Shown: one piece after another, positions 20,186 through 30,647 of the stretch
Layout: every line of letters begins with the position of its first letter
Numbering within the stretch: position 1 is the stretch's first letter
Assembly (NCBI GenBank): GCA_033439765.1
Contig: JAULSN010000005.1
Coordinates: forward strand, 3,487,001 to 3,551,000
Length of the DNA: 64,000 nt
From: Lasiosphaeria ovina
Taxonomy: Eukaryota > Ascomycota > Sordariomycetes > Sordariales > Lasiosphaeriaceae
Direction of reading: 5' to 3'
Program-made: the position numbers and the translations under genes
Notes under the pieces: generated by a model
What the model was told of the DNA's origin: nothing
Database searches by the model: none
Seen by the model: only the letters and a program-made list of their open reading frames with translations

Positions 20186-22439
20186 CTAGCTGTGGCCCCT
20201 GGTCTCGGGCCTCGTCGCCGTGGTGGTGGTGGTAGCCACGCTAGACACGCTACCCTTTCGCGAGGGAGGGGCCCCCGCGGCGCCTGCCTCCTCGACGCTA
20301 CGCTCGAGGAATCCGGCCCAGAGGTCGGCGAGCGACTCCTTGCCGCCGGGCGCGGCCGACGCGTCGCTGAAGAAGTCGTTGTTGAGCGCGGGCGAGCTGG
20401 GCGTGCGGTGGAAGGGCGACAACGGCAGCCGCAGCATGTTGCCCGCGGCGCCGGGCCGCGCTAGCCCGGCCTGCTCCCGCTGCTCGTCTGTCCAGTTGAG
20501 CAGCCCGGCGATGACCTGCAGGATCTGGAACTTCCGGGGGTCCGAGCGGTCGAGCGCGAGGAAGTGTAGAAAGTGGTTGGTGACGATTTGTCTAGACACG
20601 AACATTAGCGTCTGGGCCCAGTGACAAGAGTAGAAATAAACTCACCTGTCGATTGTCTCCTCGGGCTTCGTCTTTTTGATGTACTTGAGGGCTTTCGTGA
20701 GGTGGTCGTTGAGGACGATTGCCTCGTGCCGGAGCTTGCCGATCAAGAGGTTCTTTTCCTTGACCTCCTTCTCAAACGGCGCCGTCCGCTCGAGCTCTTT
20801 GGAGAGCGACCCCCTGGCGGCTTCGGCGTCGGCGGCTCGCGCGTCGGCGTCTTGGGCGCGCTTCTTCATGGCCTGCAGCTGCTCCTCCGAGGATTCGACC
20901 ATCTCGCGCAGCTCCCGCTTGCGCGCCTCCTGGATCTCCTGCAGCGCCCGCTGCAGGCCGTCGACGGCCTGCGACTGCGTGTCGCGCTCGAGGGCGGCCC
21001 GCTCGTACGCCTCGCGCGTGCCGACCAGCTGTTCCTCCAGGTCGGCCACCTTCTCGCCCAGGCTCTCGCGCATCGACCGCTCCTCCATGGCGATGACCTC
21101 CCACTCGCCCATGGCGCCGCTGGTCGACTCGAGCTCACCCCGGAGCTGCTGCACCTGCCGCGCCAGGTCTTCCTTCTCCTTGAGCCAGTTTTGCTGCGAC
21201 AGGTTGTTCCGGCTGCGCAGGCTGGCCAGCTCGCGCCCCTGCTCCTGCATCTCGTCGCGCAGGCGGGCCGCCTCGTCCTCGCCGGCGCGGGCCGCCCGCG
21301 TCAGGTCCTCGTTCTGCGTCTCGAGCTCCTCCACGCGGTCCTTGGCCTCCTCCAGCTCGGCCTTGTCCCGCTTTAACCGGTCGCCCAGCGTCTCCTTGAT
21401 CCTCTCGAGGCGCCCCATCAAGGCCTGGTACTGTGCCTCGGCATGTTCCTTGGCTGCCTCGCTCTCGCCGAGGTCTGTCTTGAGCTGTGCCACTTCCTGG
21501 TCGTGCGTCTCCTGTATGCTCTCGAGCTGCCGCCGCAGTTGCTCGACCTCGGCCCGCAGGGCCTCGCGGTCTTGCGACATGGCTTCCAGCTTGGCACTTG
21601 TGTCTGATATTTCGGGCCCCATTCCTGCCCCTACTTCGGCCGTCTGGCTGCGCGGTCTGGCTGTAGTGGTTGTTGTCGTCGTCGGATAGCCGTTGGCATG
21701 TCCGTTTGTCGTCGAGTCTGTAGAACCGAGCTTTTCTCGCCGTTGAGCCTTGCCCAGTGCCAACCCCCCTTCCTCGGCTTCCTCCTCCTGATCCTGCTGT
21801 TGCTCTCCTTGGTGCTGTGTTTGTTGCTGGCGGCCGAGTTGTTCCTCTGGCGGTTGCTCCCCTGGCGCACTCTGCAGAGGCGTGTTAGTCAAACCACGTG
21901 GCTTACGCGGATAGAGGCAGGTAGGACGACGACGGGGTGAGAGAATCTGCGTTTAAAAAAGACAGAGCAGCATGTGGGGTCGCATCGTACCAGGCCGGGA
22001 ATGTCTTGCTCGGCTGTGGACACGTCGTCGCCGTCGGCGCCGTCTCCGCCATCCTTTGCGGCAGCGTCGAGCGCTGGCTGCGGTTTTGGTTTGTTGGCGC
22101 CGGCTTGGGCGTTCTTCTTCTTCTTGCTGTTTTTCTTCTTGGTGCTGTTATTACTAGACGCTGGAGCTGTTTCGCCAGCGTCAGGCCCCATTAGCGCATG
22201 CACAGCAGACTAGACCCAGGGCAGCTGCAGAGCGGCGCCAGACGAAAAAAAAAAGGCCAGACGGCGAGGGGATAGGTGGCTCGATTGGCCTCTCGTTGCG
22301 TTGGTTGGCCCTCCACTCTGCAATGGGGGATGGACCAGTAATGCACAGTACAGCACATACCGTGTGCAGCTGATTGGATAGAATCTGTTGCTTGCGCGGC
22401 AGACGCAGGAACGTTAACAGCGAGCGACGGAGACGACAT
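20186..22439 (-). CDS. RUD3: Rud3/GMAP-210-type golgin with C-terminal GRAB domain
   Basis: Cis-Golgi tether recruited by Arf1. Four exons: 22439-22361, 22166-21991, 21871-20646 and 20591-20186; 628 aa. Splice sites: GTATGT donor with a CTGAC branch and AAACAG acceptor; GTACGA donor with GACTAAC branch and CTGCAG; GTGAGT donor with TCTAG. The N-terminus is Ala/Ser- and Lys-rich, then Gln/Glu-rich. A long coiled coil runs from about SDTSAKLEAMSQDREALR through KELERTAPFEKEVKEK. The GRIP-related Arf-binding region is the best-conserved part: LLIGKLRHEAIVLNDHLTKA and, completed by the last join, PEETIDR-QIVTNHFLHFL with the family sequence QILQVIAGLLNWTDEQREQA. The weakly conserved N-terminal exons are the least certain part. 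Confidence 0.87.
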
Positions 22440-23879
22440 GGCTGGCTCCTGGACTCAATGGCGTGCCAAAGACATGAAAACAACGAAGCGACGACAGGGC
22501 GGGCGACAGAGGGCCGACGGAAGGCAATCGCGGCCGCAAAACGCTCTTCGGTGTCCTCGATAGGGTAGCTCCTTGGTCGGTGTCTTGCTCTCGACGGTGC
22601 TAGTCAGCCATTAACAGGGCGGTACGCGGGTGTGTCGTGGTCAATACCTGTTATGGATGGCGATTCGGATTTTGGGATTTTGGGCCCAGGCCCGTGACGG
22701 GGACGCGGGAGCACCTTGTTAAGCTACGGATACACACGCCGCCGCTGCACTTTGCCATACGTTTCAACAACGGCAGAGCAGTGCACCTTGATTATTATTA
22801 CCAATAACCAAGCGACACTTGCTCGTATTCGACAGCACCCCACGTTTGTCCAAAGTTGGCATTGGTAATTAATAGCTTGAACAAGTATTATCTACATTCG
22901 TCAATTTGTTTGTCCCTCGAATGCCTGTCATCGTTGAAACCAAGGTACGGGGTATGTATTCGTGCATACGTTTAAGAACTAGAAGCCTCCAGAGTCCGAT
23001 GGACCTCACTCCCGTCGTTTGACATGCACAAGATGCCAATGCCGCTCCATTCCTCTGGCAGAGCCAATCTACCCAACACAACAAAGCAAGAACCCGGTTT
23101 CGAGTTCTTAACTCACGTGGCCAAAACGGCACTCTGCTCTGCTCTGTTCCGTACCTTACCAGACGGGAAACTCAAAGGGGTTTTGGTGGTTTCCATAACG
23201 GTTCCCGACTTTCGAGAGATGACGGCGTATTCAGTACTATATGGTAACCTTGGGGGCTCTCCCCTCTTAGTGGCTAGGCTGGTTACTGCAGTGCTTGGTT
23301 AGTGGACACCTCAGTAGTAAAAACGGACACCCACCCACCCATCCATAGAACGCACGAGCCAACCAGCCCGCCGACTATTTAGCGGTAGTGGTCTCCTCTC
23401 TGCCCAGATTTTAAATCTTTTTCTTCTCTCGTTACATATTAACTTTTCACCTCACTAATCATGCTGAATCCGCCCGTTTGTTTAAAGCTCCGGCTCTTCA
23501 AGCGCAAAATGGCCTATTCGCAATCAGGGTGAAGTAGAGAGATGATAACGCGCTTTATAATCCTGTCAGTTCGTTGGGGCTTCGTAAGGAGCTCTCGTCC
23601 ATGGTCCTGTCGGGTTCGCTTGGTGCGCACATACCCCAACACTCTATTCATAAGAATATTCATTCATTCGCCGCTTTGCGCACAAACTAGATATGGCAAT
23701 CAATCACATGTATGAATCTAAAAGAGCGGAATTTCGCGATATTTTGCACGTATTACTCTGATGATGGGAAACTGGAAAGACAGACCTCATAGAGGACAGT
23801 CTTGCTCATTTCGTCCTATATCAATTTCCTTGAATTTTGGGGTATCAAGTCACCAGTTACAGAGATATGTTTCTCGCAC
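22440..23879. other. Intergenic, promoter of RUD3 and 3' flank of NOP15-like gene
   Basis: No coding exon recognised in about 1.4 kb. A short CACC-type tandem sequence lies near 23330-23345. Confidence 0.5.
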
Positions 23880-25312
23880 TCAAGCCTTCACCTTCTTCGC
23901 CTTGGTGCCCTTCTTCTTCTTCTTTTGTATGCTCGTTACCTCCGCCGCCGCCTCGGGCTCTGTGACCGCCGGGGCCTCGACCTTCTCCACGACCGCCTTG
24001 GACTCCGCCTCGGCTTCCGCGGCCGGGGCAGCCTCAGCCGGCTTCGCGGGCTCGGAGGCCTTGACAGCCGCCACCTCCTTGGCCTCGGCGGCCTTGAGCT
24101 TGGGGCTCTCAAACTCGTAGCCAATCGCCTTCAGCTTCTCTGCCCTCGCCGCCCGCCTCTTCTCCTCCTTAGTGACCTTGGCCGCCCACTTGGACTCGGG
24201 GAGTGCCCGCTCCAGCTGCTTGCCCGCCATCTTATTCCACGGAATCACCTTGAAGCGGCGGTTGCTGCCCTTGAACAGGTTGGGGTGGACCTGCGCGGGG
24301 GCCACGAACTTGGCCGCGAGGATGTGGCCGAACAGGAGGTACTTGTCCATGGTCCGGGCCGCGATGTCGGCAACCTCGGCGTCGTCGAACTCGATGAAGG
24401 CACGGTGGCGGCTAGCGCCCGTCTTCTTGTTCCGGACGACTCTGAGCTTCGAAATGGCGCCAAACTGGCTGAAGTACTCGCGGAGCTCATGCTCGTAGAA
24501 GCCGTGCGGAAGGCGGCCCAGATACATGACGCCGGGCTTTCCGCTCTTGGACTTTGACTCTGCTGACTTTTTGGACTTGGGGATCTTGCCGACAGACTGG
24601 CCCGTTTTGAAGGCATCGCCTGATGCTGGCTCCTCACTGTCTGAATCGTCGTCGCCATCGAGGGCGTCGACAAGGGCCTGGGTCTCGTCGTCCATCTCCT
24701 CGTCCCCGTCATTTTCTGCGTCTAAAGGAGCTTGCTGTTCTTCCTCAGGCTCTGCTGCGGCGACCTCCTTCTCCTTCTTCTCCTTCTTGTCGGAGGTTCC
24801 CTTCGACTTCTTTGCCTTCTTGGCGGCGGGCTTGTCGTCAGCAGCCGCGGCCTCTCCAGTGGCAGCCCTCTTGGACTTCTTCTCGGCGACAGGCGCCTCC
24901 TCCTCGGCGACAGCCTTGACCTTCTTGACCTTGGCCGACTTCTCGGCTACAGGTGCCTCCTCCTCGGCGGCAACAGCCTTTGTCTTCTTCAGACTCGGCT
25001 TGGGAAGTGGAGCGACATCCTTGCTGGGCTTCTGCTTCTTGACTGGGATGGGGGAGGCTTCCTGTTCAGGCGCTGCAGAGGTGAAAACGAGCCGTTAGCT
25101 GCCGAGAGCAATCACGTTGAGAGGGCGCACGCCCGCTCACCCTTTCGCTTCTCCATCTTGGACTTGGCCAGGGGCTTTTTCGCAGCCACCGGGGCAGGCT
25201 CTTCGACAGCAGCCATGGCTAAAAAAAAGACCAATTAGCACCCGGCTTTGTTGCGCATCAATTGGAGAGACAAACCCTGCTTGGACTTCTTCTTGCGGAG
25301 TTCGGGCGCCAT
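23880..25312 (-). CDS. NOP15: Nop15/NIFK-like nucleolar RNA-binding protein with long Lys/Ala/Glu-rich N-terminus
   Basis: RRM protein of the pre-60S ribosome pathway. Three exons: 25312-25276 (MAPELRKKKSKQ), 25218-25141 and 25072-23880; 435 aa. Intron 1 has a GTTTGT donor and T8AG acceptor; intron 2 a GTGAGC donor and CTGCAG acceptor. The single RRM spans about residues 219-298: RNP2 VMYLGRLP, then HELREYFSQFG and RNP1-like RHRAFIEF, followed by the family's FKVIPWNKMAGKQLERALPE helix region. Residues 1-~215 are low-complexity with repeated VAEEEAPVAEKKSK units and an acidic patch, far longer than the N-terminus of yeast Nop15. Basic ends (KKKKKGTKAKKVKA) suit a nucleolar protein. An internal ATG at 24695 would give only the RRM part; the open frame and clean splice joins upstream argue for the long form. 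Confidence 0.85.
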
Positions 25313-25880
25313 GTTGTCTGTATTTTTTTTTTCTTTTTTCGAGGAGGCGCGTGGTCAACGAGATTGGCGGCGGTCTGGTGTATTTTTTTCGAGGGGGTGC
25401 GGTGGACAGCGGCGGCGTTTGTGGCGATGGCCCGCAATTCGGTCCCCAAGAAAATTTCTAGTTCTGCCAGCGCCGCGAAAGCTCAAGGCTGGGGCGGTGA
25501 GGTGGGCCCCACCATGAAGTTGAAGTCTGTATGTACAACACACATAGCAGGGTTAGGGTCCTACCAACAGCCCCTGAACACCGCCCCTGGCATCAACACC
25601 ACGGACTTGCTCCTCAATATTCCGTTCACAACATTATCGCAGCAAAACTAATACCATAAAAAAAATCATGTTCTCGTAAACTTCAAACCATAATTTCTCA
25701 ACCAAATTTCACCATTATGCCTAAACTCAAAAGTTGAATCAAAATACCCACCTCAAGCCCCAAAACACACTTTTACACTCCAAGAGAAACCAAGCAAGGG
25801 ACATCCCTCCCCCCTTGTTGGATACATATACCCAAATACACACAGAATAAAACAACAAGAACCTCGGATCTCCAAGTCTC
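25313..25880. other. Intergenic, 5' flank of NOP15-like gene
   Basis: T-rich next to the start of the NOP15-like gene, AT-rich toward the tRNA. No exon recognised. Confidence 0.5.
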
Positions 25881-25953
25881 GCCCGGCTGGCTCAATCGGT
25901 AGAGCGTGAGACTCTTAATCTCAAGGTTGTGGGTTCGACCCCCACGTCGGGCT
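25881..25953 (+). tRNA. tRNA-Lys (anticodon CUU)
   Basis: 73 bases that fold as a standard cloverleaf. The acceptor stem pairs GCCCGGC with GTCGGGC. The D arm carries the A box (TGGCTCAATCGG), the anticodon loop is ACTCTTAAT with CTT, and the T arm carries the B box GGGTTCGACCC. No intron. AT-rich flanks and a T run downstream (about 25986-25992) fit Pol III termination. Confidence 0.97.
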
Positions 25954-26618
25954 CAATTCCCGTCGTCTGACGACCGTATGCTTTCCTTTTTTTGTTTTTC
26001 TTTCCCTTTACGTTGCTTCTCCTTCAGTTTCTTGTTCTTCTATTTTTTGGGAGCCACGGGGGTCCTGATGAGTAGGGGATGAACATTTACTTACATGTAG
26101 AGTTTGTTGACTGAAGCTATATAAATCTGGTTTGACTCCGAAGAAATCCAGCTAAATGCAGATACATGAAAGACCGTCTTAAGACGTAAATCGAAAACCC
26201 CAAAACAAGTAATGTACACAACTTTCAAAAACCAGATACGACGATTCAATTGTAATTGTGAAAAAGAAAAAAAGAATAATGCCTGGGTATTTGAATATCT
26301 TTCCGTCCTTGTCCATGGAATATCACCTCGCAAACGCCGCCCGTTTCCCACCCACCCACACCAAACCCCAGCCCCCGAGTGACTCCCGCTATCCTTTTGT
26401 GTCCATCCCAGTTCAGTCCAGCCCGTCCAGTCCCTCCAATTTCTCTTCGTCGTCGTCTCTCATGCAATACCATACCATGTCATAGCACAAATATCATCAT
26501 GCCGCCCAGTCAACAGATAATCATATCTCATCTCGTCCGTAGCCGCCGAGTGTGTCTGTAGTCCATAGCCCATAGCCCATAACCCCGTACCATACCCATC
26601 CGATCAGATCTGCACCGT
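25954..26618. other. Intergenic after tRNA, 3' flank of the 830-aa gene
   Basis: Pol III terminator-like T runs at 25986-26000; otherwise no recognised feature. Confidence 0.5.
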
Positions 26619-29296
26619 TCAGTTATCGCGTTCCCCGTTCTGGTCGTCGTCGACCAAGATGACGACGGTCAGGGTCGCGGCAAAGGCCTCGCGGATGGCG
26701 CACGCCATGCTACGTCGCCGTCAACGTCAGCAATTTTGCGTTTTCAATTAACCAGGGGAAGAAAGTTCAAAAAAAGTTGAAAAAAAGAGAGGAAGCAGAC
26801 TAACCAAGTCTTGCCAATATCCGCGACGACGGCGCTGAGGCCCCAGTGCGAGCACCACGCGCGGGCGAGGACCTCGTTGTCGGCGACGCCAAACGCCTCG
26901 ACGACCAAGACCTTTTCCTCGTCTTCGGACGCGAGCGAGTCGCGGTCGCGGCCGTCTTTCTGCTGCTGCTGTTGGTTCTTAGAGTGCGAATGCGAGTGCG
27001 CCGTGTTTATCGACGACGCCGCCGTCAGGCTGCTGCTCTTGCTGGTAGCGGTCGAAGATCCCAGTTTTGCCGCGGCGCCTCCTGCAGCAGCGTCCGCAGA
27101 AGCCGTCTTTGCCGTCGGGAGAGAAGCCCCCCCGGCGGCAGCAGCAGCGGGCGACAGCGACCGGGCACTGCGGTCGTGCGGATGCCCGCCGTACTGGCCG
27201 TTCCAGTCGCGGATGGAGACGAGCTCGTCGGCCTTGACGCACGTGTAGACGTAGTCGAAGAAGAGCGGGTGGGGCCCGTCGGTGCAGGGCCAGGCGTTGA
27301 CAAAGTTGACGTCAAAGGTCAGGCGCAGGGGCCACGACACGCCGTCGATGGCGAACTGGAGGCTCGCGTCGAACAGGCGCGGGCCGGCGCCGCTGGCAGG
27401 AGTGGCGGCGGCAGCAGCAACAGGCGATGCGGTAGCAGCAACAGGGGCAGCGGGCACGGGGCGCAGGCTCAGCACCTCGATGCGAACAAGGTTGGCGAGG
27501 TAGCCGTCGTCGTCGCGGTCGGGGCTGACCAGGGTGTACTCGTTGACGGGGAAGACCTGGGCCATGGGGCCGAGGGGGTCTGAGCGCTCCGTCACGGTGT
27601 TGACGTCGGCGTCGGTAACGCGCTGAAGGGGTCGGCGGGAGCGGATGCGGGCGATCTGGGAGCGGCCGAGATCGGCGGTCGGTCGCGCGGGGCCGACCCA
27701 GCCGGCGATGGCGTGGCACGTGGGCGCGAGCACCTTGCCGACGACCGAGGTGGCGGTCCAGTACGTATAGCTACTGCGGTACTGGAAGCCGCAGCTCGGG
27801 AACGTGTGCATTAGCATGGCCAGCTCGTCCGTGGCCGGGTCCGGGTCCATGTCGATGAGGGTGTTCATGATGAGGAAGGGAAAGGTCGGGCCCGGCAGCA
27901 CGAGCCCGCTGAAGAAGGCCATGGTGTGCGAGCTGACCACGTCGAGCGTCGACCGCGCGTCGCGGTCCCGCAGGCTTTCGAGCGTCTCGCCCAGGTTGGG
28001 CCACTTCATGATCTGGGCGAAGCGCTTGAGCACCTTGACCTGGCGTTTCTTGAGCTTGAAGCGCAGCCGCACCTCGGCGGGCGTGGGGCCGTAGTCGTCG
28101 ACGCGCACGTTGTCGCGCCACCGCCTGGCCAGGGCGAGGTTCCACTGTATCGTGGGGGGTATTTGGTGCAACAGCTTCTCCTTGGCCTCTGTGAGGTGGA
28201 GGCGCGAGTTGATGCGGGCGTCGAGTTCGACGCTGAGTAGCAGCTGGTGGAAGAAGCTGCGGTACGTCTGGCTCCTGGACATGTCTGTGTCGAAGATGAA
28301 GGTGGTGGGGATCTGGTTTTTGGGGTTCGTAAAGTCGATCCAGTCGGCGCGCGACAGCACCATGATCAGGTCTGTGATCTGCTTGTCGAGCGTCTTGTGC
28401 GGGCTGCGGTACTTGTCCGGGTCCCGGAGCAGCTTGCGGTAGAGGTTCCTGTACATGAGGTCGTCGTCGTCATCCTCCAGTCCCCTCCTTTCCAGATCCT
28501 GCAGTCGCTCGAAGATGAGGTCGAGCCCGATGTCGCGGGGGACGATGCCGGGGTCACGGAGGGCGATAGCGGGCGGGAGCTGGCTCGCGATCGAGGCCCA
28601 GTGGTTGAGGGTGACGGTGCCGGGGCGCCTGCCGTAGCAGAAGGAGAAGCTGGGCTGTTCGAGCGTCTCCCAGGGGTCGAGGGCGGGGCCCGAGCCCAGG
28701 AGGCGCAGGGTCATGAGCTGAGTCATTGCGTCGTGGGGGTTCGCGGCGTCGGTCTCGTCGCCGCCGTTGCCGGCAGCCGTGGCAAAGAGGGCGAAGTAGT
28801 GGTCTGAGGCGTGGGGGATGGACCTCTTGTGGCCCTTGAAGCGGGGGACGCCTGTCGCGATGAGCTGCATGGCGGCGCCGAGGGTCAGCTCCTTGGCGCT
28901 CGACATGCCGGCCGGGGGCCACTCGGTCAGGGGGCCGACATGGTAGGCGGAGCCGTTGGGCTCCTCCCGGCCCTTGCCCTTGCCCTTGGCGGCGCCCGTG
29001 TCGGGCCGTCTGGGGCGGCGGCGGTCCGAGGAAGACGCAGACGCCTTGGCGCTGGAGAGGTTCTCCGACTTCCTATGGCGCGCGAGTACGTCTCCCTCGC
29101 TGGCGCGTCTCGGGTATGCTTTTTCCTGTCATTGTGCGCATTAGGCCATCTGAGTCTCTCTCTCCTCGTTGTGCGCATCAGGGTGTAAGGGCAGGGCAGG
29201 GCAGGGCAGGCGAACCAGCTTCCCGCTCCCGGTGGCCGAGCTCTTGGTGCGGAACAGGCCCCCCCAGAAGCCCTTCTTTCTAGAGTCGTCGCTCAT
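26619..29296 (-). CDS. Large conserved fungal protein of unknown function (~830 aa)
   Basis: Main exon 29125-26805 plus last exon 26709-26619. The final intron (GTTAGT donor, GCTGAC branch, GTAG acceptor) extends the protein from ADIGKT to CMACAIREAFAATLTVVILV. Upstream of an internal ATG at 28906 the frame stays open through a polar, basic region (RRASEGDVLARHRKSENLSS) to an acceptor at 29126. The most likely first exon is 29296-29216 (MSDDSRKKGFWGGLFRTKSS); its donor GTTCGC is weak, so the N-terminus is provisional. Total about 830 aa. Conserved-looking blocks include NHWASIASQLPPAI, TTFIFDTDMSRSQTYRSFFHQ and RFKLKKRQVKVLKRFAQIMK. A Ser/Gln/Ala linker (about residues 690-770) precedes a C-terminal block on either side of the last intron. 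I recognise no catalytic motif or membrane segment. Confidence 0.75.
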
Positions 29297-30647
29297 GCTG
29301 GGCGCCGTCGAGTGCGAGTCGCAGGCAGGTCTCGTTTGGTCGTTGGGTTGCGAATGCGGGTTGCGACAAGCATTCTCCAGATGGCCGTCTCCACCTAGAA
29401 CCAGACCTACTAGTTCTCCAGGGCCAAGCCACCAATATTCTCGAGGATTGTTGTTTCGTCTTGTCTGGAAAATAAATCCTAGGTACGAAAAGGGCGGGCG
29501 TTATTTGTCGTCGAAAATGCGGAGAGGGAGAGCTCGTGGGCGGGCGGCCCCCCGCGATGCGAGGCTGAGCGACGGGTGCGTGGTGGGTGCAGGACAACTC
29601 GAGCTTCAACGTGGGCGCTCGTGCGTCATGGAGGTGTGGCTATGCCAGGGCCGGGGACGGGCGTCTCGAACCCAAGCCAAACCAAAGCTTCCGTAGCACA
29701 GCACTGTTAAGGCAAACTATTTCAACAAAAACCGGGGAGCAGTCGGAAGAAGGCGCGAAGTGAAGGACAACGAAGAAAAGTCAAGAAGATGATGCCTGCT
29801 CGTCTCGTCTCATCCGAACTTGGGTGTTCAAGGGTGAAAGACTGGACGACGAGACGCCGGGTGGAAACCTAAGGCTAAAAAAGTATTTTGGACCAAAAAG
29901 AGAGGGAAAATCGAGCGGCCGACGGCAGGGCTCGATGAAACAAGCATCAGTTGGCATGGCATGTGCCAGGCCGAGCTTCGCATCGTCGGTGCAGCTGCAG
30001 AAGAAACAGTAGCAGTCGCCAATGCAAGGGGGTGGGTTGGGTGCTGTGCAGCAGCGCATCGCTGCATTGCTGCATCTGGGCTGGGCTGCGTGTCTCTTAA
30101 CACAATCCCGAGGTCCAATCGCTTGGTGTGACGATGGGGTTTGTGTTGTCGTGTCCAGCTCCAAGTTCCAGCTCCATTAACAGCTGTCCTGTCCTCTTGG
30201 CGGGGGAGGGGTAGGTTGGGCTCTTGTTCTCCCGGGTTACAGGTGAGAGCCAGTTGCACCTGTTACCTTATAACCGACCCTCGTCTTTGTTTTCAATCTT
30301 TACAACGTCTTTCTTTTCCTAGGCTGAGTTATCAATTTATTGTTGGCCACCTACACTAGAATAGAGGTACGAAGTACCTATGTAGACCCGAGGCTTCCAA
30401 TACCTAGACCGATGCTCAAGGAGAACAAGGCTTAAGGAACACCTAAAAATTATCCTATCCAATTAATTACTATGCCATATCAATCTGGACGGTACGGTAT
30501 CATGCCCCATACCACGAATTAAAACCCCCATCGCCTCTTTGAGTACCTCAGTTCTATATACACGGTATCCTATATACCACCCTTTCCTCCCAAGTTGGGA
30601 CCAAAGCATGCAATCAATGAATGCCGATGCCAGTTGAAGCAAGCAGA
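29297..30647. other. Intergenic, promoter of the 830-aa gene and 3' flank of the VTC gene
   Basis: No exon recognised on either strand. Short antisense frames lack support. Confidence 0.5.

Noticed and set aside
20621..21689. Long plus-strand frames over the Rud3 coiled coil
   Set aside because: Leu/Arg- and Ser-rich mirror of a Glu/Lys/Gln coiled coil on the other strand.
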